From the NCBI GenBank assembly GCA_002471275.1, contig DKPQ01000007.1, positions 1-64,000 on the forward strand: a stretch of 64,000 bases of DNA. The letters run 5' to 3'. Within the stretch, counting starts at the first letter, position 1. Every line of letters starts with the position of its first letter. Positions 39,365 through 49,246 of this stretch are shown piece after piece. This DNA is from Flammeovirgaceae bacterium UBA7330. GTDB lineage: Bacteria > Bacteroidota > Bacteroidia > Cytophagales > Cyclobacteriaceae. The notes under the pieces are model-generated. The model saw only the letters and a program-made list of their open reading frames with translations, searched no databases and had not been told where the DNA came from. Both the position numbers and the translations under genes were made by a program.

Positions 39365-42007
39365 TTAAACTTTTATTACTGTTTCCGTATTGTAATAGCG
39401 ATGGATCATCTCGGCAATCAAACCCGTCCATCCAGTTTGGTGTGAAGCACCCAGTCCCAGACCATTGTCCCCATTGAAGTACTCGTAAAACAAGATGTAG
39501 TCTTTGAAGTGCGGGTCTTCCTGGAATTTCTTATGATCTCCGTAGATCGGCCGGTTTCCACGGTTGTCAGGTAAAAAGAGATTCATCATGTCTTCGGTGA
39601 GTTTTCGCACTACCTGAAGCAAGGTGATCATCTTTCCACTTCCCTTTGGAAATTCTACCTTGTAGTCGTCCCCGTAGTAAAAGTAGAATTTCAGCATACT
39701 TTCCAGGATGAGGTAATTGACGGGAAACCATACCGGACCACGCCAGTTGGAGTTGCCACCAAAGAAAGAAGAATCAGATTCTCCCGGAAGGTAGGCCACC
39801 TTAAATTCAGATCCGTTGATTTTTAGTTGATATGGATTCTTGTCGTGGTATTTTGATAAAGCCCGGATGCCATAGGGAGACAGAAATTCTTCAGGATCCA
39901 GCATGCGCTCCAAAATCTTTTTCATCCGGAATCCTCTTAGAATACTTAGCAGCCTGCGTTCCCCCTTACCTTGCTCTTCCCATCGGGAAACGAGTGAGGC
40001 TAGTTTTGGCTGTTCCTTCAGGAAGAATTCGAGTTTTTCCCTGAACTCCGGAAGCTTATTATAAACGTCTGAGTTAAGGATCTCTACCGCAAACAATGGG
40101 ATCAACCCAACCATGGATCGTACTCGCATTTGCTTGACCTCTTTGCCTGGGATGTGCATCACATCATAGTAGAAGTTGTCCTCATCATCCCAAAGGTCTA
40201 CTTTATCTTCATCCACACCATTCATTGCACCTGCGATATATAGGAAGTGCTCGAAGAACTTGATCGCCATGTCCTGATAGGTAGGGTAGACATTGGCCAG
40301 ATCCAATGAAATTCTGAGCATGTTCAGGGAAAACATGGCCATCCAGCTTGTGCTATCCGCTTGCTCCAGTCGGGCATTCTCAATGATCGGGTGATTTCGG
40401 TCAAATACTCCAATGTTATCAAGGCCAAGGAAGCCACCCTCGAAGATGTTGGACCCGTCTTTATCTTTTCGGTTGATCCACCAGGTGAAGTTTACCAAAA
40501 GCTTGTGAAAGGCACGCTGAAGAAAATCAATATCACCTTTTCCTCCTCGCATCTTTCGGTCGATCTTGTAGACCCGCAGCACTGCCCATGCATGGACCGG
40601 CGGGTTCACATCACTGAAATTCCACTCATAGGCAGGTATCTGTCCGTTCGGATGTATGTACCGTTCCTTGAGCAGGACCATCAGCTGGTCCTTGGCAAAA
40701 TCAGGATCGATTCGCGCAATAGGGATGCAATGAAAGGCCAGGTCCCAGGCAGCAAACCAGGGATATTCCCACTTGTCCGGCATGGAAATGATGTCGTAAT
40801 TAAACATGTGCTTCCAGTCACTGTTTCGTCCATGTTTTCTGGCTTCGGAGGGTTTGTACCTGCCAGGATCTCCATGGATCCAGTTGTTTACGTTGTAGTA
40901 ATAAAACTGTTTACTCCACATCATACCCGCAAAAGCCTGCCTCTGAAGGTTTTTCAGATCGGCTGTTGGAACACGGCTTTGCTTCTTCTGATAAAATTCT
41001 TCACACTCAAGTTTTCGTTCATTGAAAAGGGTGTCGAATTGTTCAAAAGGATTTTCAAGGACCTCTTTGGTCATCCTGACCCTAACCAGTCTCTTTTCTC
41101 CGGCTGGGATCCTGAGCTTAAAGTGTGCACTGCCCTTGGTCCCTTTCTGCTGGGGGTTTACTGTTGGCTGACCGTCTACGATATAATCATTGATACCATC
41201 CTTGAAATACTTTTCCCGTGTATCAATGTTGTAAAGTCTTTTTCTGTTCGTGGCATTTTCGCAGAAAAGCAATTCTTGTGCGCCATCAAAATATATCTGG
41301 TAATTACCCAACAGGTGATGTTTGATGCTCATCCTGTTTTCTTCCGCCTTGAAAATCTGCGGTTTGGTTTTGTCTCGTCCTGAAGACCAGGTGTTTCTAA
41401 ACCAGATGGTAGGCAGGACGGAGATCTCAGCTTCCTTTGGACCCCGATTATGGATTTCTGCCGTCAGCAGGAAATCATCAGGAGAGCTTTTGGCATACTC
41501 CATAAATATGTCGAAGTATTCATCATTGTCAAAAATTCCTGTATCAATAATCTCATACTCCGGGTCTTTCTTTGTTAGTACCCTGTTTTTATCTACTAGT
41601 TCAGCATAGGGAAATTTACTATGCGGATACTTGTATAGCATCTTCATGTAAGAGTGAGTAGGGGTACTATCGAGGTAGTAATACAGTTCCTTTACATCTT
41701 CTCCATGGTTGCCTTCATTACCCGAAAGGCCAAACAGCCGTTCCTTGAGAATGGTATCCTTGCCGTTCCAAAAGGCCCACGAAAAACAGATTCTTTGGTC
41801 AGCATTACTGAAGCCACCAATGCCATCTTCTCCCCATCTATAGGACTTGCTTCTTGAATGATCATGTATGACCCCTTCCCAGGCATTGCCATGGTCGGAA
41901 TAATCCTCCCTGACAGTCGCCCATTGTCGTTCCGACAAATAGGGCCCCCATTGTTTCCAGTCTATACCTTCCCTGCTTTCAATTAACCTTTGCTCTTCCC
42001 TGGTCAT
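39365..42007 (-). CDS. MGH1-like glycoside hydrolase (GH63-type glucosidase)
   Basis: An 880-residue protein without signal peptide. It starts with TREEQRLIESREGIDWKQWGPYLSERQWATVREDYS, the hallmark of the glucosidase family with a GH63-like (alpha/alpha)6 domain. WEYPWFAAWDLAFHC (about 420-435) and GGNSNWRGPVWFPVNYLILE (near 745-764) are the conserved active-site blocks with acidic residues. It probably hydrolyses an alpha-glucoside or mannosylglycerate-like compound in the cytosol. It stands alone, about 50 bases upstream of the PafA gene, and may be transcribed with it. Confidence 0.9.
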   Translation of the reverse strand: MTREEQRLIESREGIDWKQWGPYLSERQWATVREDYSDHGNAWEGVIHDHSRSKSYRWGEDGIGGFSNADQRICFSWAFWNGKDTILKERLFGLSGNEGNHGEDVKELYYYLDSTPTHSYMKMLYKYPHSKFPYAELVDKNRVLTKKDPEYEIIDTGIFDNDEYFDIFMEYAKSSPDDFLLTAEIHNRGPKEAEISVLPTIWFRNTWSSGRDKTKPQIFKAEENRMSIKHHLLGNYQIYFDGAQELLFCENATNRKRLYNIDTREKYFKDGINDYIVDGQPTVNPQQKGTKGSAHFKLRIPAGEKRLVRVRMTKEVLENPFEQFDTLFNERKLECEEFYQKKQSRVPTADLKNLQRQAFAGMMWSKQFYYYNVNNWIHGDPGRYKPSEARKHGRNSDWKHMFNYDIISMPDKWEYPWFAAWDLAFHCIPIARIDPDFAKDQLMVLLKERYIHPNGQIPAYEWNFSDVNPPVHAWAVLRVYKIDRKMRGGKGDIDFLQRAFHKLLVNFTWWINRKDKDGSNIFEGGFLGLDNIGVFDRNHPIIENARLEQADSTSWMAMFSLNMLRISLDLANVYPTYQDMAIKFFEHFLYIAGAMNGVDEDKVDLWDDEDNFYYDVMHIPGKEVKQMRVRSMVGLIPLFAVEILNSDVYNKLPEFREKLEFFLKEQPKLASLVSRWEEQGKGERRLLSILRGFRMKKILERMLDPEEFLSPYGIRALSKYHDKNPYQLKINGSEFKVAYLPGESDSSFFGGNSNWRGPVWFPVNYLILESMLKFYFYYGDDYKVEFPKGSGKMITLLQVVRKLTEDMMNLFLPDNRGNRPIYGDHKKFQEDPHFKDYILFYEYFNGDNGLGLGASHQTGWTGLIAEMIHRYYNTETVIKV

Positions 42008-42178
42008 TCAATGTGTGATTTATAAACCGGCTAATCAATATAAAATCCAAGATATATCAAATGGATAATCTCAAACTATTTACAAATCGTCCGGTTAATT
42101 GATACTTCCGCAATAAATGTTCCAATTGTTTGGAAATTTATAATTGGAAACCCGAATATAGTACATTTGGCTCAAAGA

Positions 42179-43108
42179 TCAGTGAGATGAATACCTGGCC
42201 ACTTCCATTTGTTTTAGAATATTCTCACCACAGGAATATAGCGTGAATTTGTTATTTTCATATTGTATGCCGGCCCCCCATCCAAAGCGGGTTGATTTTG
42301 TCTTCGGAAAGGTCCTACTATAAATTTTGGTAAGCAGTGGGCTTTTCGAGAAAGGATCTTCAAGTTCGTAAACATCCAAAACGTTCGCATCCCCTTCACC
42401 ACTAGAAAAGCCAAAGAGTAATAGCTGTTCTCCGTATTTCACAAGGTTGATGTTTTGATAGGGCCATGGCACATCATCAACCCAGTCTTTTTTGTCATAG
42501 GTGGCCATTTCAATTTCGCCTGACTTTTGAAAATCAAGAATCGTTCGATCATGATCTAAGGAAGCATGGTAAAAATCAACGTTCCTGTTAGACCAATCTC
42601 CCACCAACATCAGGAGTCGGTTTTCCCATTCAATAATTGCGACAGCGCCTGCAGTAGCCCGCTCCCAGTCTCCTTTTCTATCAATTACGGCCTTGAGTAT
42701 CAACTCGTCAAAGGGATCCTTCAGCTGATAGACATGCACCTCAGATACATTTCTTAGTTCATTGTCTTCAATCCCTACTGCCAGCCAATTATTGGATATC
42801 TGAAATCCCCCCGCATGCTTTAGGGGTTTCTTCCTGAGTACATGAAGTCGTTTCACACTTGTTTCAGAGGCGCTGACCAAATAACCATATTGACTGGAAC
42901 TCCCTGATGCGTACAGGTAAGTTTCGTCATTGTACCGATAGGTCTGGATGCCTTGTAGGTGACCTCCTTTTTTTTCTATTTTCAGTTTGTTGTCTATTGA
43001 GATTTGTTCCGGAGTGATGGAAATGGCATCAAGTTTTTTGATCAGGTCATCTTGTTCATTAATCAGCGGGGTAAGCAGGAGAATGAGTTGGAAAAAGACG
43101 AAAATCAT
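42179..43108 (-). CDS. Secreted hypothetical protein, propeller-like
   Basis: A 309-residue protein with a hydrophobic N-terminus (MIFVFFQLILLLTPLI) serving as signal or anchor. The rest shows repeating strand patterns (YLYASGSSSQYGYLVSAS, LLMLVGDWSNRNVDFYHAS, LLLFGFSSGEGDANVLDVY) that suggest a beta-propeller. No enzyme motif recognised. Divergent from guaA. Confidence 0.7.
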   Translation of the reverse strand: MIFVFFQLILLLTPLINEQDDLIKKLDAISITPEQISIDNKLKIEKKGGHLQGIQTYRYNDETYLYASGSSSQYGYLVSASETSVKRLHVLRKKPLKHAGGFQISNNWLAVGIEDNELRNVSEVHVYQLKDPFDELILKAVIDRKGDWERATAGAVAIIEWENRLLMLVGDWSNRNVDFYHASLDHDRTILDFQKSGEIEMATYDKKDWVDDVPWPYQNINLVKYGEQLLLFGFSSGEGDANVLDVYELEDPFSKSPLLTKIYSRTFPKTKSTRFGWGAGIQYENNKFTLYSCGENILKQMEVARYSSH

Positions 43109-43226
43109 TGTTTGGATAAGGTTTGGAATGGAAGCGAAATTTTTGCTCTAAGATAATCAATACACCGGGGACTTGCTATATCAGAAATCTCTGGTATGAC
43201 CGGGTCGGATAATTCATTGATTCTGC

Positions 43227-43234
43227 TAATTTTG
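43227..43234 (+). promoter_or_regulatory. TAnnTTTG -7 element before guaA
   Basis: TAATTTTG ends 4 bases before the guaA ATG, which predicts a nearly leaderless mRNA. No convincing -33 box. Confidence 0.45.
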
Positions 43235-43238
43235 CCGC

Positions 43239-44765
43239 ATGACAGATAAAATCCTGATCCTAGACTTCGGTAGCCAGTACACTCAATTAATAGCCAGAAG
43301 GATCAGAGAACTCAATGTTTATTGTGAAATCCACCCTTTTAACCATTATCCAAAGCCGGATAAATCGGTCAAGGGGATCATTCTTTCCGGGAGTCCGTGC
43401 TCCGTGCTGGATGAGGATGCACCGGATATCGCCATTGATGACTTACCTGAAGTTCCGATTCTGGGTGTCTGCTACGGAGCTCAGCTTTTGGCGCACAAAG
43501 AGGGGGGTGAGCTTAGTAAATCATCTCATCGAGAATATGGTCGGGCCAACCTGACGCACATAGATACACATTATGACCTGCTCAAAGAGCTAACCCTGGG
43601 AAGCCAGGTATGGATGTCGCATGGCGACACCATCACGAAGTTGCCGGAGCAGTTTGAGTTGATTGCGCATACGGAGAGTATACCGGTAGCGGCCTTTAAG
43701 ATCAAGGATAAGCCCATTTATGGCATCCAGTTTCATCCGGAGGTAACCCATACTGTGGAGGGAAAGGTGCTGCTAAGGAATTTTGTTGTTCACATATGCC
43801 GAGCAGCACAGGATTGGACTGCTGACATTTTTGTGGAGGAGTCTGTAAGAGAACTGAAAGCCAAACTCGGAAAGGATAAAGTGGTGATGGGGCTTTCAGG
43901 AGGTGTGGATAGTTCTGTGGCCGCTACACTCATCCATCACGCCATTGGCAAAAATCTGTATTGCATATTTGTAGATAATGGCTTGCTGAGAAAAAATGAA
44001 TTTGAAAGCGTGCTGAAATCCTACGAAGGTCTTGGCCTCAACGTAAAAGGTGTAGATGCCAAAAAGGAATTTTATGATGCGTTGAAAGGAAAGACCGATC
44101 CGGAAGATAAACGGAAGGCTATCGGTCGGGTATTTATTGAGGTTTTTGATCGGGAAGCAAAGAAGATACAAGATGTGACCTGGCTGGGTCAGGGGACCAT
44201 CTATCCGGATGTGATCGAGTCTGTTTCAGTGAAAGGTCCTTCTGTCACCATCAAGTCCCACCACAATGTAGGTGGGCTACCGGAGAAAATGCACCTCAAA
44301 GTTGTTGAGCCTTTGAATTCCCTGTTCAAAGATGAAGTGCGTAACGTGGGCAGAGCCCTGGAGATCCCGCAAAACATCCTGGGCAGACATCCGTTCCCTG
44401 GTCCGGGCTTAGGAATTCGTATCCTTGGAGACATTACCCCGGAGAAGGTTCGCATTCTTCAAGAGGTAGATGATATATTTGTTGCCGGCCTGAAAGAAGA
44501 TGATCTTTATGACCAGGTGTGGCAGGCAGGAGCGATGCTGTTACCCATTCAATCCGTAGGGGTGATGGGCGATGAGCGAACATATGAGAATGTGGTCGCG
44601 TTGAGAGCAGTAACCAGCCTGGATGGGATGACCGCAGACTGGTGTCACCTGCCATATGAATTTTTAGGAAGAATAAGTAATAAAATTATCAATCGTGTAA
44701 AAGGTGTAAACCGGGTTGTCTATGATATTTCCTCCAAACCACCAGCTACCATCGAATGGGAGTAA
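43239..44765 (+). CDS. guaA: GMP synthase (glutamine-hydrolysing)
   Basis: A 508-residue GMP synthetase of normal length. The class I amidotransferase domain has the nucleophile Cys78 in GVCYGAQ and HPEVTHT; the ATP-pyrophosphatase has GLSGGVDSSVAA (about 218-229); the dimerisation domain ends KPPATIEWE. It converts XMP to GMP with ATP and glutamine in the cytosol. The next gene starts 10 bases after the stop. Confidence 0.97.
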   Translation: MTDKILILDFGSQYTQLIARRIRELNVYCEIHPFNHYPKPDKSVKGIILSGSPCSVLDEDAPDIAIDDLPEVPILGVCYGAQLLAHKEGGELSKSSHREYGRANLTHIDTHYDLLKELTLGSQVWMSHGDTITKLPEQFELIAHTESIPVAAFKIKDKPIYGIQFHPEVTHTVEGKVLLRNFVVHICRAAQDWTADIFVEESVRELKAKLGKDKVVMGLSGGVDSSVAATLIHHAIGKNLYCIFVDNGLLRKNEFESVLKSYEGLGLNVKGVDAKKEFYDALKGKTDPEDKRKAIGRVFIEVFDREAKKIQDVTWLGQGTIYPDVIESVSVKGPSVTIKSHHNVGGLPEKMHLKVVEPLNSLFKDEVRNVGRALEIPQNILGRHPFPGPGLGIRILGDITPEKVRILQEVDDIFVAGLKEDDLYDQVWQAGAMLLPIQSVGVMGDERTYENVVALRAVTSLDGMTADWCHLPYEFLGRISNKIINRVKGVNRVVYDISSKPPATIEWE

Positions 44766-44775
44766 CCAAAAGGCC

Positions 44776-46680
44776 ATGAACTTACACGTAACCAGCTTTG
44801 TATTGAAAAGGATATACAGTTTCTTACTTATTATAATGTTTCCGGTCCTTTTGATCGGGCAGTCCGTGCAGGAGGAGTACCTGGAAGCAAAAAGACTATT
44901 CAGTACCAAACAGTACCTGAGTGCCAAAGCAGCTTTTTCTAACCTGGCCCGATCCAACACTTCTTTTGCCCCATATGCCTCTTTTTATTATGGAATGAGT
45001 GCATTTAAGTCCGGTGATGAAAAGGTAGCGATAGATCAATGGAAGCAAATGCTGAATCAGTTTCCCACCTTTGATCAGAAGGCCGAGATCTTGTATTGGC
45101 TTTCATATGCATCTTTCACCATTGGGAATACCACCGAAGGGATCAGCTATTCCAGGAGGTATGCTGAAGTGTCCGCTGATAGTGACGCAGGTAGAGAGCT
45201 GGCAAACTCCTTTTTGCAATCCATGTCGATGGACTCACTGACCCATGTGATATTAAGAAATCCAAAGGACAAATTACTGGCTGAGGTTTATGTCAGCCGA
45301 TCGATGGACCTGCCATATACAGAAAGGGATTTTTTCTTGATCGACAGCTTAAGGTCACTTCACAATCTGGATATAGCAACCATCTCTGATGTGAACCTCC
45401 CGATCATCAAAAAGGACCAGTATCAGGTAGCCGCCTTGTTGCCTTTTATGTTTGAATCCCTGGACCAGCCCGGGAGAATTCTGCAGAACAATCTGGTGAC
45501 GGATCTTTATCAGGGCATGCTGTTGGCGGCAGAGGATCTGAAGCGTGAAGGCAAGCACATTAACATTGTCCCTTACGATACAAAAAGAAGTACCGAAGTG
45601 ACGCAGTCCATCCTGAATTCCCGAAATTTTGAACAAACTGATCTTATTGTGGGTCCGCTCTACTCGGGACCTGTAAAAGCCGTCCAGGATTATAGCCTCG
45701 AGCACATGGTGAACATGATCAACCCTATCTCTACCACCAGTGAAATTATTGGAAGAAACCCCTATTCTTTTCTGCTTAAGCCGACAACAGAGACGATGGC
45801 CCTGGCCCTGGCCGATTTGTCCATCCACGAGATGGATTCCAATAAAAATGTCATGATCTTTTATGAACAAAATGACAAAGACTCCCTGCTGGCTACCATT
45901 TATCGTCATAAACTAGAGAATGTGGGGTATAAAGTGGTCTGGATGACACCCATCAACCTGGAAAATGCTAAGACAATCCAGGACAGCCTTACTGCCGAAC
46001 ACATTGTTTACCTCACGAAAAGTGAAGCTGACTCGATCATGAGGCTCCCTGGTAGGACGGTTGAAAACAGGAGAATCAGAGATGATGAGTTGAAGAGGAT
46101 CTGGAAAGACGCAGGTGACCCTGACGGCTTTTCCCTCCCCATTTCTTATGATGACAACAAAAGGGAAATCGTCTACTATGAAGAGGTCCTTAACATGGCG
46201 AAAGATTCTATTGGCCATTTCCTGGTGTCAACGCATAAAAGTGTCTTTTCAAACAATCTCGTGAGTGTGGTGCAGGCCCGGAAAGACAGTACTCGGATTT
46301 ATACTTTTGCCGACTGGCTGGACTATACCATGGCAGATTACAGTCAGTTTGAACGATTAGGCATTACCATGATAGATCCGGACTATATAGACAAAACAAA
46401 GTACTCATTCCAGGATGTGTCGAGTCGTCTGTCGAAACGATACAAGACATTGCCTTCCGAATATCACTACCTGGGCTATGAGCTCATCTGGTTTGTGGGG
46501 CAACACATGAATGCATTTGGGAAGTACTTCCAGACAGGCCTGAGAGGAGGAAAGTTTACCAGAGGAAGGATTTTTGAAGGGATGAGTTATGGGTTGGCCA
46601 ATGACAACCAGGTTGTCCCGATTTTAAGGTTCAAAGATACAGAGCTGGAAGTGGTGAATCGTAGTACGTATGGAGATTAA
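44776..46680 (+). CDS. TPR plus periplasmic ligand-binding (LivK-like) protein
   Basis: A 634-residue exported protein; the ATG at 44776 gives a signal sequence (VLKRIYSFLLIIMFPVLLIGQ). N-terminal TPR-like repeats (EAKRLFSTKQYLSAKAAFSNLA) precede a periplasmic-binding type 1 domain (about 230-634) containing YQVAALLPFMFES, LIVGPLYSGPVKAVQDYS and NKNVMIFYEQNDKD. The layout resembles LpoA-type activators of penicillin-binding proteins, but binding of a peptide or amino acid is as likely. Its end overlaps hemL by 11 bases. Confidence 0.85.
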   Translation: MNLHVTSFVLKRIYSFLLIIMFPVLLIGQSVQEEYLEAKRLFSTKQYLSAKAAFSNLARSNTSFAPYASFYYGMSAFKSGDEKVAIDQWKQMLNQFPTFDQKAEILYWLSYASFTIGNTTEGISYSRRYAEVSADSDAGRELANSFLQSMSMDSLTHVILRNPKDKLLAEVYVSRSMDLPYTERDFFLIDSLRSLHNLDIATISDVNLPIIKKDQYQVAALLPFMFESLDQPGRILQNNLVTDLYQGMLLAAEDLKREGKHINIVPYDTKRSTEVTQSILNSRNFEQTDLIVGPLYSGPVKAVQDYSLEHMVNMINPISTTSEIIGRNPYSFLLKPTTETMALALADLSIHEMDSNKNVMIFYEQNDKDSLLATIYRHKLENVGYKVVWMTPINLENAKTIQDSLTAEHIVYLTKSEADSIMRLPGRTVENRRIRDDELKRIWKDAGDPDGFSLPISYDDNKREIVYYEEVLNMAKDSIGHFLVSTHKSVFSNNLVSVVQARKDSTRIYTFADWLDYTMADYSQFERLGITMIDPDYIDKTKYSFQDVSSRLSKRYKTLPSEYHYLGYELIWFVGQHMNAFGKYFQTGLRGGKFTRGRIFEGMSYGLANDNQVVPILRFKDTELEVVNRSTYGD

Positions 46681-47959
46681 CAAAAGCAAAGATCTATTTA
46701 AAGAAGCCAGGAAATTTATTCCCGGAGGGGTCAATTCCCCTGTCAGGGCATTTAAAGCGGTAGGAGGAGACCCTATTTTTTTTAGCAGGGCCAAAGGTCC
46801 CCACATGTGGGATGCGGATGGCAACAAATACATAGACATGATCAATTCCTGGGGTCCGATGATCCTGGGGCATGCCGATCCTGAAGTGGAAGAGGCCATC
46901 ATCAAAGCCGTGAAAGGATCGACTTCGTTTGGAGCTCCTACAGAAGGGGAGGTGACCCTGGCAGAGCTGATCTGCGAGATGGTGCCTTCCATAGAAAAGG
47001 TAAGGATGGTAAACTCAGGTACTGAGGCTACCATGTCTGCTGTAAGGCTGGCACGTGGTTTTACCGGGAGGAAAAAGATCATCAAGTTTACGGGCTGCTA
47101 TCATGGGCACGGGGATTCATTCCTGATTGCTGCCGGTAGTGGTGCCATGACCATGGGGACACCTAATAGTCCTGGAGTGACCAACGGGACAGCTAAAGAT
47201 ACTTTATTGGCTCCCTTCAATGACCTGGAAGCTGTCAGAGAGATCATAGCAAATCACAAAGGAGAAATAGCCTGTCTGATCATCGAGCCTGTAGCCGGTA
47301 ATATGGGTTGCGTATTACCCGAGGAGGGTTTTCTTCAGGGGTTAAGAGATCTGTGTACGCAAAGAGGTATTGTGCTGATCTTTGATGAGGTGATGACAGG
47401 ATTTCGTCTGGCCAAAGGTGGAGCACAGGAGCTCTATGGGGTGGTGCCCGACCTGACCACCCTGGGTAAGATCATCGGTGGAGGTATGCCCGTTGGTGCT
47501 TATGGTGGAAAAAAAGAGATCATGGATTTCGTGTCTCCGGATGGACCCGTTTACCAGGCAGGAACACTTTCGGGAAATCCGGTAGCCATGGCAGCTGGAT
47601 TTGCCATGCTCAGCCAACTAAATAATCGGTCTGAGATCTATGAACAACTGGAAGCCACTACCAAAAGGATCGTTGAAGGGTATGCACAAACCCTTAAAAA
47701 GCTGGGTCTCGACTATACCATGAACCAGGTGGGAAGCATGTACAGTCTTTTTTTCACCAATAAGGAGGTTAAGAGTCTGGAAGATGCACAGGCCTGCGAT
47801 ACTGCTCTATTTGGCAAATATTTCAAAGCCATGCTGGACAGGGGCGTTTACCTGGCACCCTCACAGTTTGAAACGCTGTTTGTTTCGGCTGTGCTTTCAG
47901 ATGAAGACATTGCCACCATCATCCAGGCCAATGAAGACAGTTTGAAAGCGATTGGGTAG
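46670..47959 (+). CDS. hemL: Glutamate-1-semialdehyde 2,1-aminomutase
   Basis: A 429-residue class III PLP aminotransferase. FIPGGVNSPVRAFKAVGG is the family signature, VNSGTEATMSAVRLARG binds PLP phosphate, and Lys267 in TTLGKIIGGGMPVGAYGG forms the internal aldimine. It converts glutamate-1-semialdehyde to 5-aminolevulinate in C5 haem biosynthesis. The start overlaps the upstream gene by 11 bases; translation coupling is likely. Confidence 0.96.
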   Translation: MEINKSKDLFKEARKFIPGGVNSPVRAFKAVGGDPIFFSRAKGPHMWDADGNKYIDMINSWGPMILGHADPEVEEAIIKAVKGSTSFGAPTEGEVTLAELICEMVPSIEKVRMVNSGTEATMSAVRLARGFTGRKKIIKFTGCYHGHGDSFLIAAGSGAMTMGTPNSPGVTNGTAKDTLLAPFNDLEAVREIIANHKGEIACLIIEPVAGNMGCVLPEEGFLQGLRDLCTQRGIVLIFDEVMTGFRLAKGGAQELYGVVPDLTTLGKIIGGGMPVGAYGGKKEIMDFVSPDGPVYQAGTLSGNPVAMAAGFAMLSQLNNRSEIYEQLEATTKRIVEGYAQTLKKLGLDYTMNQVGSMYSLFFTNKEVKSLEDAQACDTALFGKYFKAMLDRGVYLAPSQFETLFVSAVLSDEDIATIIQANEDSLKAIG

Positions 47960-48020
47960 TAAAGGGGACCTTACAAAAGCAAGTGTCGTAACGCTTAGTT
48001 CAACTCTCGCTATTTACAAT

Positions 48021-48028
48021 TAAATTTG
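48021..48028 (+). promoter_or_regulatory. TAnnTTTG -7 element before proA
   Basis: TAAATTTG lies 28 bases upstream of the proA ATG and fits the Bacteroidota -7 consensus. No clear -33 TTTG. Confidence 0.5.
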
Positions 48029-48055
48029 CCGTCTTTTAACGAATAAGATAATAAC

Positions 48056-49246
48056 ATGATCCTTGGGAGTGAAAAGAAGGAGGCCGTACTACAGGAACTG
48101 GCACGATTGATCGATGCACACAGAGCGGAGATCATTGCTGCCAACAAAAAGGATATGGATGAGGCAAAGGACCTGGATCCTACCCTGATAGACCGTCTCC
48201 TTGTAGATGACAAAAAAGTCGATGGAATGATTGCTGCTGTCAAAGAAGTGATGGCCATCGAAGACCCCCAGGGAAAGGTTTTGGATAGCTATCAACATCC
48301 CAATGGGATGAAAGTGGAGAATAAGGTGGTGCCTTTCGGCAAGATCCTGATCATCTATGAATCACGGCCTGATGTGACCATCGAGGCGGCGATCAGCGCT
48401 TTCAAAGCCGGCAATAAGATTTTGTTGAAAGGAGGCAAAGAGGCCAGAAATTCTAATCTCTATTTGACAACCCTTTGGCATCAGGCGCTGAAGTCGCAGG
48501 ATATTCCTGAAGACTTTGTTACCTATCTGAATATCGATAGGGCAGAGACTCAAAAGATGCTACAGGAAAATACCCTGGACGTGGACCTCATCATCCCACG
48601 TGGGGGAGAGGGGCTGATCAATTATATCCGAAGCAATACATCCGTACCACTTATCGTGAGTGGAAGGGGCAACAACTTTATATACGTACATGAAAATGCT
48701 GATCTGGAGATGGCCCTCAACCTGATCCTGAATGGTAAAAGCCGATTGAGTGTGTGTAACGCCATCGACAAGGTGCTGTTCAATGAAAATATTGAGGGGT
48801 TGAAAGACTGGTTGCCACATTTGATGCGTGCCAGCAGGAACATGGATCTGAAAGTCCTGACGGATGGCAAAATATTCGAAGAGCTTGAAGGGGCCAACCC
48901 GATTGAGGACAAGGAGATTTATTATGAGGAGTTTCTGTCACCCAGGATTCTCTTCTCAACCGTGAAAAACATTGATGAAGCCATTCGGACGATCAATCAA
49001 TATTCCGGCGGTCACTCTGGGGTGATCGTTTCTTCGGATACGGAATCGGCCGAGCAATTCCTCAACGAAGTGGATTGTGCGGCGGTATATCACAATGCCT
49101 CATCCCGCTTTACCGATGGTGGGCAGTTCGGGTTTGGCGCCGAAATCGCTATCAGCACGCAAAAATTACATTTCCGGGGCCCGGTAGGGTTGAGCCAGCT
49201 GGTGACGAATAAGTGGTTTGTGTATGGACAAGGGCAGGTGAGATGA
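48056..49246 (+). CDS. proA: Gamma-glutamyl phosphate reductase
   Basis: A 396-residue member of the aldehyde dehydrogenase superfamily. VIYESRPDVTIEAAIS-like (as IIYESRPDVT), DLIIPRGGEGLINYI and SVCNAIDKVL with the catalytic Cys234 are diagnostic. It makes glutamate-5-semialdehyde for proline synthesis, with NADPH. The stop overlaps the proB start (ATGA), so the order is proA then proB, the reverse of the classical proBA operon. Confidence 0.96.
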   Translation: MILGSEKKEAVLQELARLIDAHRAEIIAANKKDMDEAKDLDPTLIDRLLVDDKKVDGMIAAVKEVMAIEDPQGKVLDSYQHPNGMKVENKVVPFGKILIIYESRPDVTIEAAISAFKAGNKILLKGGKEARNSNLYLTTLWHQALKSQDIPEDFVTYLNIDRAETQKMLQENTLDVDLIIPRGGEGLINYIRSNTSVPLIVSGRGNNFIYVHENADLEMALNLILNGKSRLSVCNAIDKVLFNENIEGLKDWLPHLMRASRNMDLKVLTDGKIFEELEGANPIEDKEIYYEEFLSPRILFSTVKNIDEAIRTINQYSGGHSGVIVSSDTESAEQFLNEVDCAAVYHNASSRFTDGGQFGFGAEIAISTQKLHFRGPVGLSQLVTNKWFVYGQGQVR